Part shown: in pieces, positions 9,101-18,084 of the stretch | Numbering within the stretch: the first letter of the stretch is position 1 | Layout: every line of letters begins with the position of its first letter | Source of the DNA: Chitinophaga niabensis | GTDB lineage: Bacteria > Bacteroidota > Bacteroidia > Chitinophagales > Chitinophagaceae | DNA: 64,000 nucleotides | Reading direction: 5' to 3' | Assembly: GCA_017849435.1 (NCBI GenBank) | Contig: JAFIGY010000002.1 | Location: 124,001-188,000 of the forward strand | Notes under the pieces: generated by a model | Told to the model about the DNA's origin: nothing | Database searches by the model: none | What the model saw: only the letters and a program-made list of their open reading frames with translations | Made by a program: the position numbers and the translations under genes

Positions 9101-12100
9101 CCTTGCCTGTGAATACCGGCGTACCACCTACAGGCACCGTATACCATCTGATGGTGGCGCTGTCTGATGCAGTAGCCGTCAATGTAGCCTTGCTTCCCGC
9201 GCAGATCATTGTATTGTCTGCCGTTACGGTCGGTGATGACAGTACGCGGTTTGCATAATAGATATTCATATTTACGAGTGCCGTAGCAATGCCGCTTTCC
9301 AGGCGGATCTCTATGCGATCGTAAGCGCCACCCGGTGCGAACAGGGCAATCCTGTCGTTCGTACCACCCAGCAGGATCACGCGTATACCGGACGGATCCA
9401 GTGTTTTCGTATCGTTGTTGGAAGTTGCGCCATTATAAGATGTGATCTTGATGGCAGAGAGAACGCTCACGTCTGCAAGTCCTGTCGGGAACGCAAATCT
9501 CAGTTTCACCGTATCTCCTGCTGCTGCCAGGCTGCCGAAGTTCAGCACCTGCGTTACGTTTCCTCCAACCGCGCCTACTCCTACCTGCAGATTAGCGAAG
9601 TTGGTGGTATCGTTGTCTACCGCGTTATCAGGATTATTCACGCTGCACAACAGGCAAACGCCGTTAACACTGTTCGTTTGGCTGTTGGCAAAATCACAAC
9701 CCGGGTTGAAGTTCCTGTTCACATTCACCGTTACGCTGGTACGACCGCTGGCGCAGCCGGAAGCGCTGACCGCTTCAACGTAATAGGTGGTGGTGTTAGC
9801 AAGCGGGTTAGTGGTATATACTGCATTTGTTGATAACGGAGTACCGCCCACAGCATCGAGGTACCAGCGGTAGGTAGCGCCCGGTGTTACGGAGGAGGCC
9901 GTTAATGTTGCGGTTTGGCCATAGTTTACGGTACCGCTGGCCGGGCTGATCGTTACCGTGGGGGTTGCCGGCACATCATTCACCTGTATGGTTACAGCCT
10001 TGGCCGCAGCGCTTGTACACTGACCATTGGCAGCTGTCACATAGTAAGTGGTAGTGGTAGTCAATGCAGGTGTTGTAAAGGATGCGCCTGTGAATACCTT
10101 ATTTGTCAATGCCGCATCGCTGTACCAGTTAAAGGTGGCGCCTGGCGTAGTGGAAGTAGCTGTCAGCGTAGTAGTGCTTCCGGCGCAAACAACGGCGCTT
10201 GCGGGCGTTACATCCGGTGTGGCGGGCCTTGCCGTCACATTTACCTGAACAGCGGTTCTGGCAACACTTGCACAACCGCCGCTGGAAACAGCTTCTGCGT
10301 AGTATATCACGGAGCTGTCCAGTACCGGTGTGGTGAAAGTATCGCCGGTGAACAATGCTGTGCCGCCTGTTTGCTGTGCGTACCATTTGAATGTAGCACC
10401 GGCGGGAGCGGTAGCTTTGATAACGGCCGTACTGCCGCTGCAGGTGGTAACGCTGGTGTTATCCAGAGTGGGTGCGGCAGGCGCGCCGGTGAGCTTCACG
10501 GTTGCTTTTGTTCTAACCGGGTTGGCACAATTGATGGATGTTTTCACCGCTTCCACGTAGAAGGCCGTGTCCGTCGTAACCGGGCCTGATACAAAGGCCG
10601 GGCCGGTGAAGATCGGTGTTCCTCCTGTTGGTGTGGTATACCAGCGGAAGAGGGTATTGGCCCTGGGCGTAACGTTCAGGGTGGCTGTACCGCCGGCGCA
10701 GGTATTTACAGTTCCGGATTGAACAACGGGAACCGGTACGAAACGTTGGGCATAATGTATATTAAGCGCGCTGATGGCCGTTGCAATACCTGCATTCATC
10801 CGCACTTCCACCCGATCAAACACCGCTGCAGGAGCGAAGGTCACCTGGGCCTGCTGATTCCCTGACAGCAGCTTCAGGTTCAGTAATCCGCTGGTCAGTG
10901 CCGCACGGTCATTATTATAGGTTGTTCCATTGTATGTTGCGATCTCTACACCTCCCAATACGTTCACATCCGCGAGAGAAGATGGGAATGATAATACCAG
11001 TCGCACGCTGTCTCCCGCATCGCTCGGATTCGGGAATATGAGCGTTTGCTGTGCATATCCGCCCAGGAGGCCGAGCACAACATGGATGGTAGAATATGTT
11101 TGCGTGCTGCCGTCTACTGCGGAACCCTGATTATCCACATAGCAACCTACACAAAGACCGTTCACGTTGCTGATCTGTGCGGTAGCAATATCGCAGGGAG
11201 CATCCGGGTTGGTGATCTGTACGTTCGCGACTACCGGTATACGTTGAGCGCTCACACAACCGCTGGCGTTGGACGCTTCCACATAATAAGTGGTAGTAGC
11301 GTTCAGCGGCGGAGTGGTGAAGCTTGTGCCGGTGGCGAGTGCTGTACCGCCGGTTGGGGTGCTGTACCATTTATAAGTGAACGTTGGGTCAGGGGTGTTG
11401 ACGTTGAAGGTAGCCGTTCCTCCCTGCGGGATGGTAATAGACGAAGCCGTCACAGATACATTCGGCAGGCCAACTATCACAAACACCGGTTTGCGCACTT
11501 CACTCGCGCAACCGCTGCCGCCGGAAATGGCCGATACATAATACACTGCGTTGGCAGTAACCGGCGGGGTGGTATAGCTTGCGCCTGTGAGTACAAGGTT
11601 ACCGCCGGAGGGTGCGTCATACCATTTGAAGGTGGCGCCGGCGGGGCCGGTGGCGTTCAGCGTAGCCGTCTGGCCGCTGCATACATTTACGGTGTCCGCG
11701 GCTACCGTTGCTCTGGGGGTGATCTGTTGCGCGTAGTAGACATTGATCTCTGTCAATGCCTTCAGCACACCGGTCACATTGACTTCCACTTCATCAAATA
11801 CCTGGGAAGGTGCAAAAGTGATCACCGTTTGTGTACCGCCATTCAGCAATTGAAGACTCAACAGGGAACTATTCAGCGGCCTTACATCAGCTGTATTCTC
11901 CGTACCGCTGTTGCGGGGCCTGAGCGTCACATTATCGAGCAGGCTGAGATCCAGCAGCCCGGTGGTAGCTCCTACCACAATACGGAGGCTGTCTCCTACT
12001 TTACTCTTCTGATCAAATTTGAGCCGCTGGTATACGCCGCCTAACAGACCCACCGGCACGTGCAAACGGGAAGCCGTTTGCGGATTATCGTCTACAGCCA

Positions 12101-14633
12101 GTGCCGCAGAATCAACTGAGCATAGCAGACAGAGCACACCGGTAACAGCATGGGTTTCAGATGTTGCCCTGCCACAGGAAAGATCCGGGCTGGCCGGGCC
12201 TACCGTTACATTGATCGGAACAGCCGTGCGCACATAGCTCTTCAGGCCGTCCGGTGTGGCTGCTTCTACATAATAGGTCTTATTCGCCATCATCACCGGT
12301 GTGTTGAACGTTGCGCCTGTAGCAAGCGGAGTACCGCCTGTGGGCACGTCATACCAGTTGAAGGTGGCGTTGGGTAAACGAATGGATGCGTTGAGTTTGG
12401 CACTATTGCCAAATGCAACACTGGGTTTAGGCGGGACAACAGACACCGGGATGAAGGCGGCGGCTTCATAGATATTCAGGCTGCTCAGCCCGGATACGAG
12501 TCCGGTGAGATCAACCTGTGCTCCGTCAAAAGTATTATTAACGGGAATGGTCACACGGAATTTGCCAACACTGCCGGTAGGATCGAGTCCCAGTAATTGC
12601 AGGTTAGTCAGATTGCTGTTCAGCATGACGGCGTCATTGTTGGGGGTAGCGCCATTGAACGTCTGTACCCGGATGCCGGAGAGCAACTGCGCGTTGATCA
12701 GCTGGCTGGGCACACCCAACGTAAATGCAATACTGTCACCGGCCTGATAGGTGCCGGGGAATTTCAGCAACTGGCCTACCGAACCGAGCGCTCCCACTGT
12801 GATGATCGCCTGCGATGCTGTTGTGGTATCTCCATCTACTGCTTTATCAGGGCTCTGCACAACACATCCTACGCACACACCGCTGATAATGGGGCTTTGT
12901 TGCTGATCAGCATATACCCATAACGGACCAGGACCTCCACTCACGGTAACAGGAGCTGCCGTGCGTACAAAGCTGGTTTTACCGTCGGGTGTGGCTGCTT
13001 CCACATAATATTTCCTGCTGCGGGTCAGCGGAGGCGTGGTGAAGCTGGCGGTAGTGGCAAGCGGAGTACCGCCCGTGGGCACATCATACCAATTGTAAGT
13101 GGCCCCGGGAGCCCGTACACTGGCGGCCATGGTAGCCGTGCCGCCGGAGGGGATCACAGGGGCAGGCGGTGTAACGGTAACCGGCATGAATGCAACGGCT
13201 TCGTACAAACGCAGTCCGCTCAATCCGGCCAATATTGCCGAGGTTCCGATCTTCACTCCGTCGAAAGTATTGCTGACGGGAACAGTGATCCGGAATTTGC
13301 CGGTACTGCCAAACCCTGCACCCAGAGCCCTCAACCGTGCCAGCGGATTATCCAGCGTAATAGCGTCTGCATTGGGGGTATTGCCATTATATGTCTGGAA
13401 GGATATACCTCCCAATAATTGTGTATTCAGTATCTGGTCAGGGATCTCAACATCCAGCGCAATGCTGTCACCCGCCTGGTAAATACCGGGGAAATGGATC
13501 AGCTGTGATACAGAACCCAACGCGCCTACCGGCATGATAATGGAAGAGGCGGTTGTTGGATCTCCATCCGCTGCATTATTCGCATTCGTAACATCACATC
13601 CAATGCACACCCCTGTGATAAAGGGACTTTCCTGACGGTCTCCATATGTCCACAACGGGCCGGGCCCGCCGCCTACGATAACGTTAACGGCAGTACGAAT
13701 GAAGCTGGTCTTATTATCGGCCGTAGTGGTAGCTTCCACATAATAATGTTTTATCCCTCTGAAGAGAACAGGTGTGGTAAAAGTGCTGCCGGTGGCCAGC
13801 AGATTGCCGCCGGTGGGAGCGTCGTACCAACGGAAGGTGGCTGCGCCGAGCCGACTTGAAGCGTTCAGCGTAGCCGCGCTTCCGGCGGGGGAAACAACCG
13901 GATTGCCGGCCGGGGAAACGGTAACGGGCACTACTGCTGTTACCTCATATATGTAAAGACCACCCAACGCGCTCAATGCCGAGTTGATGGTCACCTCTAC
14001 GCGATCGAAGGTACCGCTTACGGGAATGATGGCCCTTTGTTTGCCGGACGTACCGATGCCTGTTCCCAGTACCTGTATATTGGTCAGGGAGTTCAGGTCT
14101 GTAACGGTTACAGAGCTGGTACCGTTGAAAGCTTCTACCCTGATATTGCTCAGCACGGAAGCGTTCAATACGGCGGTAGGCACTTCAAAGTCCAGCACGA
14201 TACTGTCTCCGCCCTGATAAGTACCCGGGAAGATGATCCGCTGGCCGATGCGGCCGCCAACACCTGCAACAATGGAAATGTGAGAGGCCGTGTTAGGGTC
14301 TCCGTCGTGGGAATAGCCGGGGTTCTGGATAGTACAGCCGATGCAAAGCAACGGGTTGAGGATATTCTCATCGCTAATGCCTGTGCTGTAAATAGGACCT
14401 GCAGCAAAATAATTACGTGTATTCGTTACAGTTAGTAACGATGGAGATCTTCCATACCAGTTTTCGGGAGAGAAATCCTGTGGTTTTTCATTGCCAGGGT
14501 ACCACCAGTATTTCAGGGAGCTGGTTTCCGGAGCAGCTGCCCGCCCGTCTGTGGCAGACCATCCAAGAAGCCAGATTGCCGTTAAAGCAATAAATGTACG
14601 CCTCAGGCTCTTAGGAGTAACATTAAAACTCAT
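6111..14633 (-). CDS. Giant Ig-repeat surface adhesin with type B type IX sorting domain
   Basis: A 2840-residue secreted protein. The open frame runs to a TTG at 14639, but the ATG at 14633 gives the signal peptide MSFNVTPKSLRRTFIALTAI. The body has 19 Ig-like units of about 80-90 residues, each with a core like NWYDAPTGG and an end like YYVEA, and six interspersed ~150-residue modules starting with a CxxC motif (near residues 97, 344, 588, 838, 1163 and 1662). A fibronectin III-like domain (about 2660-2735) precedes the C-terminal sorting domain, which contains FVPNAFTPNNDGLNDVLYV, YNQWGQLVFES and a basic end (KRGTITIIR). This is the gliding-motility-associated (SprB-like, type B) signal for type IX export. 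It is likely an adhesin for a surface, a polysaccharide or gliding; the ligand is unknown. It heads the unit with PorP/SprF and OmpA proteins downstream. Confidence 0.9.
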   Translation of the reverse strand: MSFNVTPKSLRRTFIALTAIWLLGWSATDGRAAAPETSSLKYWWYPGNEKPQDFSPENWYGRSPSLLTVTNTRNYFAAGPIYSTGISDENILNPLLCIGCTIQNPGYSHDGDPNTASHISIVAGVGGRIGQRIIFPGTYQGGDSIVLDFEVPTAVLNASVLSNIRVEAFNGTSSVTVTDLNSLTNIQVLGTGIGTSGKQRAIIPVSGTFDRVEVTINSALSALGGLYIYEVTAVVPVTVSPAGNPVVSPAGSAATLNASSRLGAATFRWYDAPTGGNLLATGSTFTTPVLFRGIKHYYVEATTTADNKTSFIRTAVNVIVGGGPGPLWTYGDRQESPFITGVCIGCDVTNANNAADGDPTTASSIIMPVGALGSVSQLIHFPGIYQAGDSIALDVEIPDQILNTQLLGGISFQTYNGNTPNADAITLDNPLARLRALGAGFGSTGKFRITVPVSNTFDGVKIGTSAILAGLSGLRLYEAVAFMPVTVTPPAPVIPSGGTATMAASVRAPGATYNWYDVPTGGTPLATTASFTTPPLTRSRKYYVEAATPDGKTSFVRTAAPVTVSGGPGPLWVYADQQQSPIISGVCVGCVVQSPDKAVDGDTTTASQAIITVGALGSVGQLLKFPGTYQAGDSIAFTLGVPSQLINAQLLSGIRVQTFNGATPNNDAVMLNSNLTNLQLLGLDPTGSVGKFRVTIPVNNTFDGAQVDLTGLVSGLSSLNIYEAAAFIPVSVVPPKPSVAFGNSAKLNASIRLPNATFNWYDVPTGGTPLATGATFNTPVMMANKTYYVEAATPDGLKSYVRTAVPINVTVGPASPDLSCGRATSETHAVTGVLCLLCSVDSAALAVDDNPQTASRLHVPVGLLGGVYQRLKFDQKSKVGDSLRIVVGATTGLLDLSLLDNVTLRPRNSGTENTADVRPLNSSLLSLQLLNGGTQTVITFAPSQVFDEVEVNVTGVLKALTEINVYYAQQITPRATVAADTVNVCSGQTATLNATGPAGATFKWYDAPSGGNLVLTGASYTTPPVTANAVYYVSAISGGSGCASEVRKPVFVIVGLPNVSVTASSITIPQGGTATFNVNTPDPTFTYKWYSTPTGGTALATGTSFTTPPLNATTTYYVEASNASGCVSAQRIPVVANVQITNPDAPCDIATAQISNVNGLCVGCYVDNQGSAVDGSTQTYSTIHVVLGLLGGYAQQTLIFPNPSDAGDSVRLVLSFPSSLADVNVLGGVEIATYNGTTYNNDRAALTSGLLNLKLLSGNQQAQVTFAPAAVFDRVEVRMNAGIATAISALNIHYAQRFVPVPVVQSGTVNTCAGGTATLNVTPRANTLFRWYTTPTGGTPIFTGPAFVSGPVTTDTAFYVEAVKTSINCANPVRTKATVKLTGAPAAPTLDNTSVTTCSGSTAVIKATAPAGATFKWYAQQTGGTALFTGDTFTTPVLDSSVIYYAEAVSSGGCASVARTAVQVNVTARPATPDVTPASAVVCAGSTTTLTATSTTPGATFNWYSDAALTNKVFTGASFTTPALTTTTTYYVTAANGQCTSAAAKAVTIQVNDVPATPTVTISPASGTVNYGQTATLTASSVTPGATYRWYLDAVGGTPLSTNAVYTTNPLANTTTYYVEAVSASGCASGRTSVTVNVNRNFNPGCDFANSQTNSVNGVCLLCSVNNPDNAVDNDTTNFANLQVGVGAVGGNVTQVLNFGSLAAAGDTVKLRFAFPTGLADVSVLSAIKITSYNGATSNNDTKTLDPSGIRVILLGGTNDRIALFAPGGAYDRIEIRLESGIATALVNMNIYYANRVLSSPTVTADNTMICAGSKATLTATASDSATIRWYTVPVGGTPVFTGKVFTTPALTAITTYYAESYRASTNCANPVRTSVTIQVLPVPATPAIVKGDTAVCPGNTAVLIAQPQDAGTTIRWFASAAGGTPLSTGNSYSTGALTTTTVFYAEAYNGTCGSATRVPVTVTVGSAPPDPVLESNNLAICAGSTATLRVTSNTAGVAINWYTVQSGGSPAGNGPTFTTPALSSTAIYYVQASNPIGGCPSASGRIQATVNVNAVPAVPVLTDNVKTTCRNQSATLSVKDPVPGITYNWYDAPAGGTLRGTGATFTTPALTDTATYFVEAVAAGNCTSAGRAVAAVSVIAKLDPPAVESANVTVCRGTQATLKVMNPLAGVTYNWYDAPGGNKLFTGATFTTGAMVSAATYYVEAVGNGGCTSTGMTAVNIQVTDAPAPPVVTGNTVTCANEPTTLSIQNPLAGFTYTWYDSPDALKQVAQGTTFSPTGIATTTTFYVMASSGTCSSPLTSVTVTVNPAPAPVIVDATSKTICTGNTASFHVVNPQTGISYRWYDAAIGGNIVASTPDFTTPALATNKDYYVTAINGSNCMNPVRTKVSVIITSGPAVPVTDASTVTVCRGNRATSKVTNVQAGLQYRWYNAPIGGTLLFVGDTYTTADPLTMKDTVYVEATTPGGTCTSGGRAQVILIPADAPATPVLVNGGAVQVCSGGTATFTVQNPPPNVVYNWYDAATGGNLLQGNGGASFTTNALTTNFNVYVEAVIGGGCSSPGRAQGTATVSPVPQPPAVTADANIVCPDSSATLRASSAQAGAIFSWYTSATGGTAVFTGPVFKTPGIRAVTTYYVAAGFSGGCVSATRTPITINVHVPLAAPTVTVVNKTATSITFQWNAIAGALGYRVSTDGGRTFTQPSSGLTGTTHTVNNLQPNQIVTLQVMTIGASECANSAWFQGNGGTDNPAGNTIFVPNAFTPNNDGLNDVLYVYGTTIANMQLRIYNQWGQLVFESRDKGQGWDGKMGGRIQPVGVYTYVLKATLQDGTSVQKRGTITIIR
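6690..13960 (-). repeat. Nineteen Ig-like protein repeats in the adhesin
   Basis: Counting the conserved core ([NRK]-W-Y, usually followed by x-x-P-x-G-G) gives 19 units. Each runs from a strand with xTLxAS or a similar pattern, through the WY core, to FTTP and YYVEA. Spacing is about 80-90 codons. The repeats are diverged at the DNA level (no long exact copies seen), so they are old compared with the MBG repeats of the 54.7-59.4 kb gene. Confidence 0.8.
9240..14400 (-). repeat. Six CxxC discoidin-like modules in the adhesin
   Basis: Six copies of a ~150-residue module start with LCIGCTI, VCIGCDV, VCVGCVV, LCLLCSV, LCVGCYV or VCLLCSV. Each is followed by a loop like AVDGDPTTAS, then a pattern like GxxGQLLxFPGTYQAGDSI, then VQTFNG and FDRVEV. 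The xDGDxxTAS loop recalls galactose-binding (F5/8 type C) folds, but this is a resemblance by eye. The copies are about 245 codons apart in the first four, then 325 and 500. Confidence 0.65.
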
Positions 14634-14908
14634 ATACAATAGTTTGGGTTATGATACTTTCATATACAGTACTGTCAAGTGTGCATGGGGATCAGCTGTG
14701 CAGGTACAGGATATGGTCCTTATGAAAACCTTCCTGTTCAACACAGGATTCAGCGATAAACACAACGAAAGGATATCTGTCAAAAAAATCAGGATTAAAC
14801 AATGCCGCTCTATTCGTTTTTGATAGGATACTTTCTGGTTGATGGTTTTTATGCATTCACGACTGCACGAAATTAATCTGCGGCATCCTGTAATCGATGA
14901 ACCATTCT

Positions 14909-14975
14909 TGTTCATTCCTTGATCAACATACCACTCTGTTCATTTTTTTTCACCTTGTTCATTTTGTTCATTTTT
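14909..14975 (+). promoter_or_regulatory. GTTCAT direct-repeat array, adhesin side
   Basis: TGTTCATT occurs at 14909, 14937, 14956 and 14965, spaced 28, 19 and 9 bp. The last three copies match the spacing (19, 9) of a second array at 15343. The sites lie 270-340 bp upstream of the adhesin ATG. It is a candidate operator; the binding protein is unknown. Confidence 0.5.
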
Positions 14976-15238
14976 AGAAATGCCAAACAAAACGTATTCA
15001 TTATTTGTATTGAACGCGAATAACCTGCCGGGCCATTTTTCATCCATCCAGACTATTCTTTTCTAAATACAACCATTTTTGTCTGCATGCAGTGGAAACC
15101 CATACCCATCAAGATGTTTCAAGGAATTAGGCCGCGAAAAGACTTTATTATAAGCCCCCTAACTGTCATAATAATGTCACATTTAAGGATTATTGGCATT
15201 TCCATTCACTCCGGAAGAAGCCGTTAGGTATCCTACTA

Positions 15239-15255
15239 ATGAACAGCAGGTTCAT
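15239..15255. promoter_or_regulatory. ATGAAC-N5-GTTCAT inverted repeat
   Basis: A perfect 6-bp inverted repeat (ATGAAC, five bases, GTTCAT) using the same half-site as the two flanking direct-repeat arrays. It lies between them, so the same factor may bind here as a dimer. Confidence 0.4.
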
Positions 15256-15342
15256 ACATTTTACAGTAGAGCGTATGTCGAATTTTTTGTGTGAACTGTC
15301 TTTTCAATACAACGTATTGGTAACCAAAATAAAAAACATGTA

Positions 15343-15406
15343 TGTTCATCCGAATTTCCCTTATTCATTTTATTCATTTTTAAATTTCAAAATCCGAGCG
15401 TTCATT
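15343..15406 (+). promoter_or_regulatory. GTTCAT/ATTCAT direct-repeat array, NTPase side
   Basis: TGTTCATC at 15343, TATTCATT at 15362 and 15371, and CGTTCATT at 15399 are spaced 19, 9 and 28 bp. Around 15357-15385 the sequence closely follows that at 14951-14979 (CCTTnTTCATTTTnTTCATTTTTA). It lies 65-130 bp upstream of the NTPase ATG, suggesting shared control with the divergent adhesin unit. Confidence 0.5.
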
Positions 15407-15469
15407 CCGCTACGTATGTACGGATTCGTTCCTCTTCCCTGTTCACAATAATCCATTAATTGTTCCCTT

Positions 15470-18040
15470 ATGATTGACCTGTCCTACGATTTTATTATCA
15501 CCTTGCAGAATGAGGTGCTGCGGCAATTTGGGGTAGATAATATGCAACCGAACCAGTGTAAACACCTCGCCCAGGCTATCCTTCATCATACCGGAAAGCT
15601 GGTGAGCGAAACTACCCTGAAACGTGTTTTCGGCTTTGCTGTAACCCAGCACAGCTTCTCCCGTTATACCCTCAACACATTGGCGCAATACTGCCGGTTC
15701 CGTGACTGGGAAGACTTCCAGGCACAGTATTATAAAAAAACCTTCCGGCCTCAGCCTGCGGATCATTCCAAATGGAGCGATATAAAGAAGCGCGCTGCCG
15801 CTGTTTCACATTACACACTGCTTACGCTGAAGAACCGCAGTGGTGTTCCGTTCGAAAACACGGTTCCCCGCCAATATTGTTTGTCGCACATCGAACGTTT
15901 CCTCGAAAGCGATTATGCCGCTACTGTGCTGATCGCACCGGCGGGATGGGGTAAATCCCTGGCACTCGTTCATGCGATTGAGCATTACTGGTTCGGGAAA
16001 GATCCGGTGCATCAGCAGGATATTTGCTGGTTTATCAATGCACATGCCGCTGGAAGCCTCCTCCTCAAAGGATTCTCCCTGTCCGCCTGGCTGGATAACC
16101 AACTGAACCTCGGCAACGGCGAAAATTTCCGCGAATACTTCAGCGCGCACCCGCATGAAAAAGGCGGCCGGCTGATACTTGTGATCGATGGATTCGATGA
16201 GATCGCGATGGGGGCGGACAAGCTGAAACTCCTCTATAGTAAACTGGAAGATTTCGTATACTCTAACGATCAGCACCCCTGGGTGAAAGTGATCCTGTCC
16301 ATCCGTTCCGGCACCTGGGGCGATATGTTCCAGCAATCCCGCCAATACCCGTCCTTCCGGCGCTATTGGTACATGGGTACGGAAATGGATGAGGATACGA
16401 ATATCAACATTCCGCTGCTTACGGAACAGGAGGTCAAGTCTGTTCTTTATAATTTCGACTTTGAACCATCCACCGTCAGGCTTTTCTCCGAAAGTTTCCT
16501 GCAGAAACTCCGCCATCCGTATTACCTGCAGCTGTTCTGTCATCTTAGCAACACGCCCGACCAGTCGTTCGTAGACGAAAACCTGAGCCTCTTCGAGATC
16601 ATATCCCGGTTTATCCAGAACCGCGTATTCAATTCTCCCAGCAATACTTTCAAGATCCGCATCATCGAAAAAATGTTGCAGCTGGTGGATATGGGGAAGA
16701 ACGGGTTGTATGCGGATAAGAGCATCCTGCTGAACCAGAGTGCAGAGTTGTTCCAGGCCTACCGGGAGCTGATCGCGGATAACATCCTCGTGGAGGAGAA
16801 TCTCAGCCAGGAGATCATGTTCAATGTAAAGGTGCGCTTCGCCCATAATTTCCTGCTGGAATATTTTACAGCAATGCATTTCCTGCGCCAGCACGGACAA
16901 ACGGTTTCCAATGAGCTTTTGCAGGAAGTGATCGCCCATTTCCCGCAGTCACATTTCCGCATCTCTGTTTTCAAATGGTTGCTGCGATATGCCATTGCAG
17001 ACGGGCAGGAGAAAGGCATTCAACATCTCTTCCTGCTCCCGCTTGCCACAATGGAAAAGGCGCAACTGCTGGAATATGTGGTGCTGCATTACCAGCAGGA
17101 AGGCGATCAGCCTATGCCGCTTTCCAACATCTTCCCACAGGGATATTTCCGCAAGAACCCGATCAGCAATTTCATCAGTGACGACTTCATCCATTTCAGA
17201 AAACGCAAGGTGCTGAATACTTTGCTGGGATTGGCGGAGTCTGCGGAGGACAAGCTGAAGATCCGCTGCAATCTTTTTGTAATGGCGCTGATGCAGCTGG
17301 ATGCGGAACAATGCGAGATAGAACTTGCCAATATCAAAAAACTGTGCGTGGCGGACGAAACTGTAAAAGAGATGTGGATCAATCCATACGAAACATTCCT
17401 CTTTATTTATGAATACCTCAAATTCGGTATACGGAATGACGAAGCGAAAGAAAAAATCTATCATTACGCGCAGTATTGGAGCTTCCCGCAGCAGAAAGCG
17501 CTCACGGTAGGGGAAGAAGCGGTGTACCGCGCCATGTGCTTCATCTTCCTGCTGCTGGGAGATCATGAGCAGCTGCTGAACTTCACCCGGCGGTTATTCG
17601 AACAGCATCCGAGTTTCCTTTTCTCCAGAACAGACCCCTTCCGTCTGATGATGCTTTGCTGGAAGGCACAGGCGCACCTGGGGGTAGGGGACTTGCCTTC
17701 CGCCCGGCGGATCTGTCAGCATGTGGAGAAAGTGCTCAAACAATATTCATCCGATTTCTTCAACGGCCGCCACCTGGAAACCCTGCAGAAGATCATCATG
17801 GCGGATATCTATTACCGCGAAAATGAATTCAACAAAGCTATCCGGGCTTCCGAAGCGGCGATGGACATGGCGCAGAAGCTTGACTTCAAAATATTTGCCC
17901 TGCTGAATTACGGCGTCCTCAACCGGATATACCAACATCTGCAGATGGATAAACAGAAAAAAGATGCGCTCCAGAAGATCGAACTAATCCGGGAAAGTAC
18001 TTCTTTTAAACAGGCGCTGCCTTCGTTCACCAGCCGGTAA
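15470..18040 (+). CDS. NACHT-type STAND NTPase with helical/TPR C-terminus
   Basis: An 856-residue cytosolic protein without a signal peptide. Residues 1-100 form a Bacteroidota N-terminal domain with VSETTLKRVFGF and TLNTLAQYCRFRDWEDFQ, a pattern that looks helix-turn-helix-like. The NTPase core starts near 135: Walker A is APAGWGKS (K162, S163) and Walker B is LILVIDGFDEIA (D240, D243, E244), the DGxDE form typical of NACHT. Residues 400-560 fit the winged-helix/helical part of STAND ATPases, and the remainder is TPR-like helices. STAND proteins are sensor switches in signalling, cell death or phage defence; which applies here is not shown. A transglutaminase-like gene follows 70 bp later, possibly with its own promoter. 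Confidence 0.8.
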   Translation: MIDLSYDFIITLQNEVLRQFGVDNMQPNQCKHLAQAILHHTGKLVSETTLKRVFGFAVTQHSFSRYTLNTLAQYCRFRDWEDFQAQYYKKTFRPQPADHSKWSDIKKRAAAVSHYTLLTLKNRSGVPFENTVPRQYCLSHIERFLESDYAATVLIAPAGWGKSLALVHAIEHYWFGKDPVHQQDICWFINAHAAGSLLLKGFSLSAWLDNQLNLGNGENFREYFSAHPHEKGGRLILVIDGFDEIAMGADKLKLLYSKLEDFVYSNDQHPWVKVILSIRSGTWGDMFQQSRQYPSFRRYWYMGTEMDEDTNINIPLLTEQEVKSVLYNFDFEPSTVRLFSESFLQKLRHPYYLQLFCHLSNTPDQSFVDENLSLFEIISRFIQNRVFNSPSNTFKIRIIEKMLQLVDMGKNGLYADKSILLNQSAELFQAYRELIADNILVEENLSQEIMFNVKVRFAHNFLLEYFTAMHFLRQHGQTVSNELLQEVIAHFPQSHFRISVFKWLLRYAIADGQEKGIQHLFLLPLATMEKAQLLEYVVLHYQQEGDQPMPLSNIFPQGYFRKNPISNFISDDFIHFRKRKVLNTLLGLAESAEDKLKIRCNLFVMALMQLDAEQCEIELANIKKLCVADETVKEMWINPYETFLFIYEYLKFGIRNDEAKEKIYHYAQYWSFPQQKALTVGEEAVYRAMCFIFLLLGDHEQLLNFTRRLFEQHPSFLFSRTDPFRLMMLCWKAQAHLGVGDLPSARRICQHVEKVLKQYSSDFFNGRHLETLQKIIMADIYYRENEFNKAIRASEAAMDMAQKLDFKIFALLNYGVLNRIYQHLQMDKQKKDALQKIELIRESTSFKQALPSFTSR

Positions 18041-18084
18041 CGGAACAGCTGTACGGAAAGGGAACTGATATGGCATAATTGGCA

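Larger units (their letters stand above)
14640..15469. other. 830-bp divergent regulatory region (adhesin / STAND NTPase)
   Basis: No convincing gene lies here; an 88-codon leftward frame (14649-14915) and a 70-codon rightward frame (15239-15451) look like chance openings. The region is A/T-rich and carries many GTTCAT-like half-sites on both strands (listed separately). Promoters for the leftward adhesin operon and the rightward NTPase must lie here, but no perfect TAnnTTTG box was found near either start. Confidence 0.6.

Noticed and set aside
6690..13960. Regularly spaced repeats suggestive of a CRISPR array
   Set aside because: They are protein-coding Ig repeats with diverged DNA and no short identical repeats or spacers; no cas genes occur in the window.
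14649..14915. 88-codon - strand frame upstream of the adhesin
   Set aside because: Cys-rich, no family pattern, and it lies over the candidate regulatory sites.
15806..16939. 377-codon - strand open frame opposite the STAND NTPase
   Set aside because: Antisense to the NACHT core, whose Walker motifs are intact; the translated content has no family character.
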